Shown here in pieces: positions 26,282-33,627 of a stretch of 64,000 nucleotides of DNA. A model generated the notes under the pieces. That model was given only the letters and a program-made list of their open reading frames with translations, did no database searches and was not told the origin of the DNA. The stretch is from Blastococcus saxobsidens (GTDB lineage: Bacteria > Actinomycetota > Actinomycetes > Mycobacteriales > Geodermatophilaceae), in the NCBI RefSeq assembly GCF_002938435.1, contig NZ_POQT01000019.1, forward strand, positions 1-64,000, given 5' to 3'. A program made the position numbers and the translations under genes. Each line of letters begins with the position of its first letter. Within the stretch, counting starts at the first letter, position 1.

Positions 26282-27168
26282 CCGGCGGCGACGGGCGCCG
26301 GCCGCTGCTCTCGCGGACCGCGCACGACCGGGCCCACCTGGCCCGGTTGCTGCCCGACCCGGCACGCGGGCGGCCGGTGCGCGTCCTGACGGTCGACGCG
26401 CAGCGCACCGTCCCGGTGCAGGAGGGTCCGTCCGGGCCGGTCCTGGTCTGGGACGAACGGCCCGAGCTGCCCACCGGGGCGGTGTACCTGGGCGAGGCCG
26501 ACGGCGTGCCCTACGCCGCGGTCCGCGGCGAGCGTGCGCTGACCGTCAACGGGCGGGCCGTCGACCTCTGGGCCGGCCTGCGCGACGTGGGCGCCGAGCT
26601 GGGCGACCTCGACGCCGGTCTGCTCGCCGAGGCCGTGGGCATCCTCGAGTGGCACGACAGGCACCGGTTCAGCCCGCTGACCGGCGAGCCGACCACGGTG
26701 GAGCGCGCCGGCTGGACGCAGCGCGACCCGTCCACCGGGACCGAGTTCTTCCCGCGCGTGGACCCCGCCGTGATCATGCTCGTCCACGACGGGGCCGACC
26801 GCGTCGTCCTCGGGCGGCAGGCGGTCTGGCCGCCCGGGCGCTTCTCCATCCTCGCCGGCTTCGTGGAGCCGGGGGAGTCGGCCGAGATGGCCGTCGCCCG
26901 CGAGGTCGAGGAGGAGGTCGGCCTCCGGGTGACCGACGTGCGCTACGTCGCCAGCCAGCCGTGGCCGTTCCCGCAGTCGCTGATGCTCGGGTTCGTCGCC
27001 CGTGTCGACGGCGCGCGGGAGATCCGGGTCGATCCCACCGAGATCGCGGAGGCGCGCTGGTTCACCCGCGACGAGCTGCGCACTCCCGACGGCCGGCTCG
27101 TGATCCCGCCGTCGATCTCCATCGCCCGGCACATCCTCGACCTCTGGGTGAACGACGAGCTCGGCTGA
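26278..27168 (+). CDS. nudC: NAD(+)/NADH pyrophosphatase NudC (zinc-ribbon degenerate)
   Basis: A 296-residue Nudix hydrolase that splits NADH to NMNH and AMP and may remove NAD caps from RNA. The Nudix box begins GFVEPGESAEMAVAREVEEE and is complete. The diagnostic SQPWPFPQS follows at about 223-231. The usual four zinc-ribbon Cys before the Nudix domain are all replaced: the region reads HRFSPLTGEPTTVERAGW and continues to FFPRVDPAV with no Cys. ATG 26278 overlaps the upstream gene. In mycobacteria nudC lies in the same block (Rv3199c). Activity is expected, with structure stabilised without zinc. Confidence 0.92.
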   Translation: MTGGDGRRPLLSRTAHDRAHLARLLPDPARGRPVRVLTVDAQRTVPVQEGPSGPVLVWDERPELPTGAVYLGEADGVPYAAVRGERALTVNGRAVDLWAGLRDVGAELGDLDAGLLAEAVGILEWHDRHRFSPLTGEPTTVERAGWTQRDPSTGTEFFPRVDPAVIMLVHDGADRVVLGRQAVWPPGRFSILAGFVEPGESAEMAVAREVEEEVGLRVTDVRYVASQPWPFPQSLMLGFVARVDGAREIRVDPTEIAEARWFTRDELRTPDGRLVIPPSISIARHILDLWVNDELG

Positions 27169-27171
27169 TCC

Positions 27172-27825
27172 TCAGCCACCGAATCGGCCGGCGAGCACCA
27201 GCGCCGGCCGGTCGGGGTGGTCGGCCAGCACGACGGCGTCTGCCAGCCCTGCGGGGTCGACCTCGTCGTCGTAGCGGTCGAAGGCGGGCAGCGTCCACGC
27301 GTCCTCGGGCCGGGTCCGGCGCCGGCGGGCGGCCGGGCTCACTCGCAGGTGCACCACGACGTCCAGCACGAGGCCCACCCCCTGCAGCAGCGCTCCCGGC
27401 ACGAGCACCACGGCGCCCGGGGGTGCCGGCCGGCGGGGGAGTCGCGAGGCGCGGTCCCGGGCGAGATCCCACAGCACCGGCAGGTACTCGCCGCTCCCGC
27501 CCGGTCCGAGGGGGCCGAGGACCTCGCGGTTGAGTGCTCCGACGTCCAGCCAGTCGGTGTACCGCGCGTCGGGGTCTGTCCGGCCATGCTCCAGGCGCAG
27601 GGAGGCGGGCCGGTAGAAACCGGTCGCCGGGACGACGACGGCGCCCCGCCCCAGCGCCGGCAGGCGTGCGGCGACCGCCTCGGCGAGCTGCTCGGGCGCG
27701 GCGACCTCGGGCCCGTCGACGGCCACCCGCAGCGCAGCGGCACCCGGTTCGGCGGGGGTGGCGGCCAGCAGGGCGGCGAGGCGGTCGGCCAGGGCCTCGG
27801 GGGAGAGCGGCTCCGGCCGGGTCAG
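27172..27825 (-). CDS. Uridine kinase-like protein with degenerate P-loop
   Basis: A roughly 217-residue protein related to actinobacterial proteins annotated as uridine kinases. It keeps the layout of P-loop, FYRPASLRLEHGR, DARYTDWLDVGAL, RD/SR/P stretch, VLVPGALLQG and a C-terminal RPALVLAGRFGG. The P-loop itself is poor: AVDGPEVAAPEQLA lacks the G-K-S/T, so ATP use is doubtful. The first standard start, GTG 27724-27726, falls within the first beta strand. A CTG at 27823-27825 overlaps the ANTAR stop (CTGA) and gives a complete N-terminus, so I used it. It is last in the mycoredoxin-ANTAR operon. Confidence 0.7.
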   Translation of the reverse strand: MTRPEPLSPEALADRLAALLAATPAEPGAAALRVAVDGPEVAAPEQLAEAVAARLPALGRGAVVVPATGFYRPASLRLEHGRTDPDARYTDWLDVGALNREVLGPLGPGGSGEYLPVLWDLARDRASRLPRRPAPPGAVVLVPGALLQGVGLVLDVVVHLRVSPAARRRRTRPEDAWTLPAFDRYDDEVDPAGLADAVVLADHPDRPALVLAGRFGG

Positions 27826-28424
27826 GACCGGCCGTCCGCTGCGGCGACGACGTCCTGCGGCGCCGGCTGGGGCCGCAGGACGGTGGTGGGGACGACGACC
27901 GGGGCGGCAGCCCCGACGGCGGCCGACGCCTCGCCGGTCAGCCCGTCGAGCACTTCGCGGGCGAGGTCGACGACCGGGCGCCCCGCGGTGCGCGCCTGCC
28001 GGCGCAGCTCCTCGAACGCCGCGCGCAGGCTCGTCCCGTGCCGTTCGGCGAGGACGCCGATCGCCCGCTCCGTGGAGACCCGCGAGGCGAGGGCGTGCTC
28101 CAGCTGGGCGATCGTGCGCTCCAGCGCGGCGACGCGGACGTCGACCGGGTCGGTGTCGCCCGGTACGCCGGAGGGGCCGCGGGCGGACCGCCGGGCGTCG
28201 CGGTCCGGCTCGGGGAGCCCCCCCAGCTCGTCGGCCACCAGGTCGGCCAGCGTCATGCCCTCGACGACGTCCCCGACCAGCTCTCCGGTGGTCGAGCCGG
28301 GCACCGGGATGACGGCCCAGCCCCTAGCCGTGCGGGCCAGCGCCACCCCCGGGGAGCGATCGACGGCCGGGACGGTGGGGGCTGGCCCGTCGCGCTCGTC
28401 GGACGGCCGGGGACCGGGGACCAC
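27822..28424 (-). CDS. ANTAR domain-containing protein
   Basis: A 200-residue protein. The middle-to-C-terminal helix bundle VSTERAIGVLAERHGTSL and the following AFEELRRQARTAGRPV (about 117-155) match the ANTAR RNA-binding domain, which prevents transcription termination by binding paired hexaloop hairpins. The N-terminal part (1-90) has no recognised GAF or PAS sensor. A low-complexity Ala/Pro tail follows. GTG 28424 lies 6 bp after the mycoredoxin stop. Its target RNA is unknown; the operon partners suggest a link to oxidative stress, but that is inference from position. Confidence 0.8.
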   Translation of the reverse strand: MVPGPRPSDERDGPAPTVPAVDRSPGVALARTARGWAVIPVPGSTTGELVGDVVEGMTLADLVADELGGLPEPDRDARRSARGPSGVPGDTDPVDVRVAALERTIAQLEHALASRVSTERAIGVLAERHGTSLRAAFEELRRQARTAGRPVVDLAREVLDGLTGEASAAVGAAAPVVVPTTVLRPQPAPQDVVAAADGRS

Positions 28425-28430
28425 GGGTGC

Positions 28431-28697
28431 TCACGCCTCCGGTTGGTGCGCGAGCTGCGCCTTGACCTGGTCGATGCTCGGATTCGTCAGAGCCGTGCCG
28501 TCGGTGAACAGCAGCGTCGGGACGGTCCGGTTCCCGCCGTTGGCCTGCATGACCAGGTCGGCGGCGGACGCGTCGTTCTCGATGTCGACCTCGGCGAACT
28601 CGATGCCCTCGCGCTGCATGAGCTTCTTGAGCCGCACGCAGTACCCGCACCAGCTGGTGGTGTACATGGTGACGGCGGCGCCGGGGGTCGTGGTCAT
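28431..28697 (-). CDS. mrx1: Mycoredoxin (glutaredoxin-like)
   Basis: An 88-residue thioredoxin-fold reductase that removes mycothiol from oxidised proteins. The active site WCGYC lies at about 16-20, the cis-Pro loop is NRTVPTLLF and the final helix follows SIDQVKAQLA. It matches mycoredoxin-1 (Rv3198A), which sits between nudC and uvrD2 in mycobacteria, the same order as here. ATG 28695-28697 has AGGGAG upstream. A SigR-type promoter (GGAAG, 18 bp, GTT) lies at 28769-28795 on the same strand, about 65 nt before the start, consistent with disulfide-stress control. Confidence 0.94.
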   Translation of the reverse strand: MTTTPGAAVTMYTTSWCGYCVRLKKLMQREGIEFAEVDIENDASAADLVMQANGGNRTVPTLLFTDGTALTNPSIDQVKAQLAHQPEA

Positions 28698-28768
28698 CGC
28701 GGGGAGTCTCCCTGTTCGTGCCGGGTGGGTCCAGCCCCGGTGCGGGGTGGCGTGCTGCAGTGATCGAG

Positions 28769-28795
28769 AACGCTGCGCCCCTGGGGATGCTTCCC
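28769..28795 (-). promoter_or_regulatory. SigR-type promoter for the mycoredoxin operon
   Basis: On the minus strand GGAAG is followed after 18 bp by GTT, close to the GGAAT-N18-GTT consensus of SigR/SigH. The position, about 65 nt upstream of a thiol-redox gene, fits the regulon. Confidence 0.55.
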
Positions 28796-28877
28796 GCCGG
28801 TGTCGGCACGGGCTGGGAGGATCGGCACCGGCCGACGGGGTCGGGTGCGTGGGGCGAGGCGAGGAGGGGTGGCGGCG

Positions 28878-30872
28878 ATGTCGCAGGCGGAGGCGGAGGC
28901 CGTGCTCAGCGGCCTCGACGACGAGCAGCGCACGGCGGCGCAGGCGGTGTCGGGCCCGGTCTGCATCCTCGCCGGCGCGGGCACGGGCAAGACCCGCACG
29001 ATCACCCACCGGATCGCCTACGGCGTGCACACCGGCACCTACGTCCCCGAGCAGGTGCTGGCGGTGACGTTCACCGCCCGCGCCGCCGGTGAGCTGCGGT
29101 CCCGGCTGGCCGGGCTGGGCGTCGGCGGGGTGCAGGCGCGCACCTTCCACGCCGCCGCCATGCGCCAGCTCCGCTACTTCGCCCCGCGCGTGCTCGGCGG
29201 GCCCATGCCCTCGCTGATCGAGAACAAGCTGCGGGTCGTGGCCTCGGCGGCCACCCGCAACCGCCTCACCACCGACCGCACGAGCCTGCGCGACCTCGCC
29301 AGCGAGATCGAGTGGGCCAAGACCACCCTGGCCACGCCGGAGGACTACGCGGCGCGGGCGAAGGCGGCCGGGCGGGACACGCCGTTCGAGCCGGCCGCGG
29401 TGGCGGCGGTCTACGAGAGCTACGAATCGGCCAAGCAGCGCGACGGATCGCTGGACTTCGAGGACCTGCTGCTCGTCACCGCCTACGCGCTGGAGGAGCA
29501 CCAGGACGTCGCCCGGCAGGTGCGCGCCCAGTACCGGCACTTCGTCGTCGACGAGTACCAGGACGTCAACCCCCTCCAGCAGCGGCTGCTCGACGCCTGG
29601 CTCGGCGGCCGCGCCGAGCTCTGCGTCGTCGGCGACCCGAACCAGACGATCTACTCGTTCACCGGCGCCAACCCCGACTACCTGCTCGGCTTCGCCGACC
29701 GCTATCCCGACGCCGAGGTGGTCAAGCTCGAACGCGACTACCGGTCCACCCCCCAGGTGGTGGGCCTGGCGAACAAGCTCATCGGCATGGCTCCCCGGCG
29801 GAAGGGGCTGCCCGGGCTGCGGCTGCTCGGTCAGCGACCCGAAGGCGCCGAGCCCCGGTTCGCCGAGTACCCCGACGAGCCCGCCGAGGCGGCCGCGGTC
29901 GCCGCCCGCTGCCGGGCGCTCATCGACGAGGGCCTGCCCGCGGCGGAGATCGCCGTGCTGTTCCGCATCAACGCGCAGTCGGAGGTCTACGAGAACGCAC
30001 TGGCCGCGGCGGGCGTGCCGTACGTGCTCAAGGGCGGCGAGCGCTTCTTCGAGCGGCCCGAGGTCCGCGAGGCCGTCCTGCTGCTGCGCGGTGCGGCGGC
30101 CGGCGGCAACGACCCCGGGATGCTCGTCCCCGCAGTCCGTGACGTCCTCGCCTCCACCGGCTGGGCCGAGCACCGGCCACCGCCGGGCGGCGCGGCACGC
30201 GACCGCTGGCAGTCGCTGGCCGCGCTGGTCGATCTCGCCGTCGACCTGGTGGCGGAGAACCCCTCGCTGGACCTCGCCGGCTTCGTCACCCACCTCGCCG
30301 AGCGGGCCGACCAGCAGCACGCGCCCACCGTCCAGGGCGTCACCCTCGCCTCGATGCACGCGGCCAAGGGCCTGGAGTGGGACGTCGTGTTCGTCGTCGG
30401 CCTCGTCGAGGGCGTGCTGCCGATCGCGCAGTCGTTCAGCAAGCCCGACGCCGTCGAGGAGGAGCGGCGGTTGCTCTACGTCGCCATCACCCGGGCCCGG
30501 GAGCAGCTGACCCTGTCCTGGTCCCTGTCGCGCAACCCCGGTGGGCGCCGCTCCCGGCCGCGCAGCCAGTTCCTCACCGGCCTCGCGCCGGAGTCCGGGC
30601 CCACCGCACCGCCCGCCCGGCGGCCGGCCAAGCGGCCCAAGGTGGTGCTCGAGGGCGAGGCCGGCGAGCTGTTCGAGCGGCTGCGGACCTGGCGCAGCCA
30701 GGCGGCGCAGTCGGCGTCGGTGCCGGCCTACGTCGTCTTCACCGACGCCACCCTGCAGGCGATCGCCGAGAGCCGGCCGGCGAACCTGCGGGAGCTGGCC
30801 GGGTTGCCCGGCATCGGCGCCAAGAAGCTCGAGCTCTACGGCGAGGACGTGCTGGCCGCGGTCAGCGGCTGA
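28878..30872 (+). CDS. uvrD2: ATP-dependent DNA helicase UvrD2
   Basis: A 664-residue superfamily 1 DNA helicase with a C-terminal HRDC domain, acting in repair. Motifs are intact: AGAGTGKTR (about 32-40), VVDEYQDVNP, GDPNQTIYSFTGA, HAAKGLEWDVV and VAITRARE. HRDC spans about 590-660 (LRELAGLPGIGAKKLELYG). Mycobacterial UvrD2 has a tetracysteine zinc motif between helicase core and HRDC. Here that stretch is a short basic linker without Cys. ATG 28878 follows GAGGAGGGG. It is divergent from the mycoredoxin operon, sharing a 180-bp promoter region. Confidence 0.93.
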   Translation: MSQAEAEAVLSGLDDEQRTAAQAVSGPVCILAGAGTGKTRTITHRIAYGVHTGTYVPEQVLAVTFTARAAGELRSRLAGLGVGGVQARTFHAAAMRQLRYFAPRVLGGPMPSLIENKLRVVASAATRNRLTTDRTSLRDLASEIEWAKTTLATPEDYAARAKAAGRDTPFEPAAVAAVYESYESAKQRDGSLDFEDLLLVTAYALEEHQDVARQVRAQYRHFVVDEYQDVNPLQQRLLDAWLGGRAELCVVGDPNQTIYSFTGANPDYLLGFADRYPDAEVVKLERDYRSTPQVVGLANKLIGMAPRRKGLPGLRLLGQRPEGAEPRFAEYPDEPAEAAAVAARCRALIDEGLPAAEIAVLFRINAQSEVYENALAAAGVPYVLKGGERFFERPEVREAVLLLRGAAAGGNDPGMLVPAVRDVLASTGWAEHRPPPGGAARDRWQSLAALVDLAVDLVAENPSLDLAGFVTHLAERADQQHAPTVQGVTLASMHAAKGLEWDVVFVVGLVEGVLPIAQSFSKPDAVEEERRLLYVAITRAREQLTLSWSLSRNPGGRRSRPRSQFLTGLAPESGPTAPPARRPAKRPKVVLEGEAGELFERLRTWRSQAAQSASVPAYVVFTDATLQAIAESRPANLRELAGLPGIGAKKLELYGEDVLAAVSG

Positions 30873-30950
30873 GCGGCTCCGGGCCGTCGCCGAGTGCGAC
30901 GACAGGCGGGTCCCGGCACGCCCAGGAGCCCGTCCGGAGGAAGTCCGGTT

Positions 30951-30986
30951 AATTCGTTTGACCGGTTCTGAGCAGGACCCTATGGT
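30951..30986 (+). promoter_or_regulatory. WhiB7-type promoter of the whiB7 leader
   Basis: TTGACC at 30958-30963 and TATGGT at 30981-30986 are 17 bp apart, a good housekeeping promoter. Immediately upstream of the -35 lies the AT-rich TTAATTCG, rare in this genome. WhiB7 binds exactly such a block with its AT hook to activate its own promoter. Confidence 0.75.
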
Positions 30987-31063
30987 CCTGACCACACGAG
31001 TTGCACCCCCGTGCGAGCCCGGCCGTCGGCCGGGACGCCGACCGAGGAAGGAGGGGCATTTCG

Positions 31064-31372
31064 ATGATCACCACGACGTGGACTGCCCCGTCCGCCGATC
31101 TCCTCGGCCTGGGCGGCGCTGACGTGCGCACGATCGGCTCCGCCCTGTCCGGCGCCGCCGCTCCGTTGCAGGGGACCGGCCTGCCCGCTGTCGCCTGCGA
31201 GCGCACCGCTCCGGTGACCGCCTCGCTCGCCACCGCCCGCACCGACGCCCTCGTCGTCGGCCGGCGTCGCGTGCACGCGCCGATCGCCGAGCGCTTCATC
31301 GCACCCAGCTACCTGCCCACGAACGACGGCACCACCCTCGGGATCCACCCCTCGGGGAGACCGCAGAGCTAG
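31064..31372 (+). CDS. Upstream reading frame in the whiB7 leader (102 aa)
   Basis: A 102-residue frame beginning MITTTWTAPSADLLGLGG with a strong ribosome-binding site (GGAAGGAGGGG). It lies between the whiB7 promoter and the whiB7 terminator. I recognise no domain. It contains GVARGRRR-like basic stretches (VVGRRRVHAPIAERF) and ends GIHPSGRPQS, 20 bp before the terminator hairpin. In mycobacteria and Streptomyces the whiB7/wblC leader carries a translated upstream frame whose stalling controls termination. This one is longer than those I know, so it may be both leader and real protein. Confidence 0.65.
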   Translation: MITTTWTAPSADLLGLGGADVRTIGSALSGAAAPLQGTGLPAVACERTAPVTASLATARTDALVVGRRRVHAPIAERFIAPSYLPTNDGTTLGIHPSGRPQS

Positions 31373-31391
31373 CGCTCGACCGGTCCTCCTC

Positions 31392-31434
31392 GAGGCCGCG
31401 GAACCCGAACCCGGGATCCGCGGCCTCTTTGCTT
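31392..31434 (+). terminator. whiB7: Intrinsic terminator/attenuator in the whiB7 leader
   Basis: GAGGCCGCGG and CCGCGGCCTC form a perfect 10-bp stem followed by TTTGCTT. It lies 20 bp after the upstream frame and 77 bp before whiB7, placing whiB7 under read-through control. A second small stem with a UUCG loop follows at 31452-31465. Confidence 0.75.
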
Positions 31435-31510
31435 CCTCCGCGGCACCCGGCCCGACTTCGGTCGGCGGGCCCCCGCCGGCCGTACCAGACGAGTACGAGG
31501 AGGAGCGGCA

Positions 31511-31879
31511 GTGCAGCAGACGATCGACCGCCCGACGTCCCACCGCCGACCCGGGCTCCCCCGGACCGGGGGACCGACGCCGACCTTTCCCCACCCGCCC
31601 CACCGGGGACGGCCTCGCCCGCCCCTGTCACCCGCCCCGGTGCGGCTTCCGCTGCCGTGCCGGGTGGAGGACCCCGACCTGTGGTTCGCCGAGAACCCGA
31701 GCGAGCTCGAGCTCGCCAAGGGCTTCTGCGGCGACTGCCCGGTGCGCCAGTCGTGCCTGGCCGGCGCGCTCGACCGCGCGGAGCCGTGGGGCGTCTGGGG
31801 CGGCGAGATCTTCGAGCGGGGCGCGGTCATCGCCCGGAAGCGGCCGCGTGGCCGCCCCCGGAAGGTGGTCGCCGCGTGA
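31511..31879 (+). CDS. whiB7: WhiB7 (WblC) redox-sensing antibiotic-resistance activator
   Basis: A 122-residue WhiB protein that binds a 4Fe-4S cluster and the housekeeping sigma factor to activate intrinsic drug-resistance genes. Cys50, Cys73, Cys76 and Cys82 give the C-x22-CxxC-x5-C pattern, the turn GVWGG lies at 94-98 and the C-terminal AT hook RPRGRPRK at 111-118 identifies WhiB7 rather than other WhiBs. The N-terminal 40 residues are a Pro/Arg-rich arm. GTG 31511 follows GAGGAGGAG. It sits between uvrD2 and an ABC1 kinase as in Rv3197A. Its 500-nt leader carries promoter, upstream frame and terminator. Confidence 0.97.
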   Translation: MQQTIDRPTSHRRPGLPRTGGPTPTFPHPPHRGRPRPPLSPAPVRLPLPCRVEDPDLWFAENPSELELAKGFCGDCPVRQSCLAGALDRAEPWGVWGGEIFERGAVIARKRPRGRPRKVVAA

Positions 31880-31929
31880 GCCCCGGAGCCAGTGACCGAC
31901 AGTCCCTCAGCACGGGAAAGGAACCAGCG

Positions 31930-32094
31930 ATGTACTCCATCGAGCACGAGATGGCCCGCAGCAGATTCGCCGAGCTGCAGGCCGAGGCCCAGGCCGCCAC
32001 GCGCGCCCGGCGTCTCTACCTGGCGCGACGGGCCAACCGTCGGGCCGAGCGCGCGGTCCGCCGGGCCGCCCGCGCCAGCGCCGCCGTCTACTGA
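31930..32094 (+). CDS. Small basic helical protein (54 aa) downstream of whiB7
   Basis: A 54-residue protein, MYSIEHEMARSRFAELQAEA and then an Arg/Ala-rich helix ending SAAVY. ATG 31930 follows GGAAAGGAACC at the right spacing. The gene lies 50 bp after whiB7 on the same strand, so it is probably co-transcribed. The sequence reads as one long charged amphipathic helix with no membrane segment. Similar tiny Arg-rich proteins recur in actinobacterial genomes, but I know of no function. It could be a conserved whiB7 partner. Confidence 0.75.
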   Translation: MYSIEHEMARSRFAELQAEAQAATRARRLYLARRANRRAERAVRRAARASAAVY

Positions 32095-32102
32095 ACACAC
32101 GG

Positions 32103-32232
32103 CGATCCTCCGGACCGCACCGCGACCACGTGCCGTCCCCGTCACGTGGAGCGCGTCCGTCCTGCCTGCGCGGAGCCCTCCGGGCCCCACTCGGCACGAC
32201 CACACCGCGACGTGGCGCAGTCCGGAGGATCG
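32103..32232. repeat. Long inverted repeat between convergent genes
   Basis: CGATCCTCCGGAC at 32103-32115 is the exact reverse complement of 32220-32232, with partial pairing continuing inward and two CACGTG sites in the interior. It may terminate both flanking transcripts. Confidence 0.55.
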
Positions 32233-32238
32233 TGACGC

Positions 32239-33561
32239 TCAGTCCGCGAAGCCGGGCAGCCACTCCTCGAGCACCGCACGCCAGTCGGCGGCGGCGTCGA
32301 GCTGGCAGAGCACGCCGATCGACCCGATCGTCACCCGGTGGATCAGCAGGTACGCCGGCGGCAGGTTCAGCTGGCGGCCGAGGCGGTTGGCCTCGGTGCG
32401 CGGGTCGGCGATGCGCGCCGCCTGCTCCTGCATCCAGGTTCGCGTGAAGTGGAAGCGGGGTCCGGCGACCGGCTCGAGCAGCGGTCGCAGGTAGTCCAGG
32501 ACGCCTTCGGGGTCGATGTCGACCCCAGGCCGCACGAAGCCCTCCGAACGGAGGTCGGCCAGCACCTCGGCGGCCCGCCCGGCCAGCGCCCAGCGCAGCA
32601 GCCGGCCGATCGGCTCCGGGTGCCCGTCGGGCAGCCGGGCGGTCGCGCCGAAGTCGATGACGCCCAGGCGCCCGTCCGGGACCAGCCGGAAGTTGCCCGG
32701 GTGCGGGTCCGCGTGCAGGAGCCCGGCGCGCTGCGGGCCCGAGAAGTGCAGCACCGCCAGCAGCCGCCCCGCGCGGTCCCGCTGCTCGCGCGAACCGCCG
32801 GCGATGATCCGGGACAGCGGCGTGCCCTCGAGCCACTCGGAGACCACGACCTTCGGCGCGCTGGCCACCACCCGCGGCACCGCGATCTCCGCGTCCCCGG
32901 CATAGGCGGCGGCGAAGGCGCGCTGCGCGTCGGCCTCCAGGCCGTAGTCCAGTTCCTCGATCACCCGTGCCTTCAGCTCGGCGATGAGCGGCTTGACGTC
33001 CAGCCCCGGGAACAGCGTCGAGAACAGGCGCGCGAACCGGGCCAGCTGGTTGAGGTCGGCCATCAGCGCGGTACCCGCGCCGGGGTACTGGATCTTGACC
33101 GCGACATCGCGACCGTCCCGCCACGTCGCCCGGTGCACCTGCCCGATGCTCGCCGCGGCCGCCGGTGCGTCGTCGAACTCCTTGAAGCGCTGCCGCCACG
33201 TCCCACCCAGCTGCTGGGCGAGGACCGCGTGCACGGTCCGCACGGGCATCGGCGGTGCTGCCTCCTGCAGCTTGGTCAGCGCCTCCCGGTACGGCGCCGC
33301 CATCTCCTCCGGGACCGCCGCCTCGAACACCGACAGCGTCTGGCCGAGCTTCATGGCCCCGCCCTTGAGCTGGCCGAGGACGGCGAAGAGCTGCTCGGCG
33401 GTGCGCTGCTGCAGCTCGGCGTTCACCGTCTCCGCCGACTGCCCGGAGAGCCGCTTGCCCAGGCCGAGCGTGGCCCGGCCGGCGGCGCCCAGGGGCAGGG
33501 ACGCCAGGCGCGCGCTGCGCGCCACCGATCCCCGTGGCATCACCGGTCGCTCGTCACTCAC
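32239..33561 (-). CDS. ABC1 (AarF/UbiB) atypical kinase family protein
   Basis: A 440-residue ABC1-family protein (Rv3197-like). The family-specific KxGQ segment appears as LKGGAMKLGQTLS (about 65-77). The Ala-rich nucleotide loop is AAAASIGQVHRA with AVKIQYPG carrying the ATP-binding Lys. The catalytic region is LLHADPHPGNF and the metal-binding DFG is VIDFGA. In mycobacteria the neighbour of whiB7 in this family has been linked to macrolide tolerance. In other bacteria such proteins support quinone synthesis. GTG 33561 starts VSDERPV. It converges on the whiB7 operon. Confidence 0.93.
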   Translation of the reverse strand: MSDERPVMPRGSVARSARLASLPLGAAGRATLGLGKRLSGQSAETVNAELQQRTAEQLFAVLGQLKGGAMKLGQTLSVFEAAVPEEMAAPYREALTKLQEAAPPMPVRTVHAVLAQQLGGTWRQRFKEFDDAPAAAASIGQVHRATWRDGRDVAVKIQYPGAGTALMADLNQLARFARLFSTLFPGLDVKPLIAELKARVIEELDYGLEADAQRAFAAAYAGDAEIAVPRVVASAPKVVVSEWLEGTPLSRIIAGGSREQRDRAGRLLAVLHFSGPQRAGLLHADPHPGNFRLVPDGRLGVIDFGATARLPDGHPEPIGRLLRWALAGRAAEVLADLRSEGFVRPGVDIDPEGVLDYLRPLLEPVAGPRFHFTRTWMQEQAARIADPRTEANRLGRQLNLPPAYLLIHRVTIGSIGVLCQLDAAADWRAVLEEWLPGFAD

Positions 33562-33627
33562 GCGTCCTCCTCGCCGGCGACCCGCCGGAGCGGCGCCGTG
33601 TCGTGTGCGGTGAGCCCGTGAGCTCGC

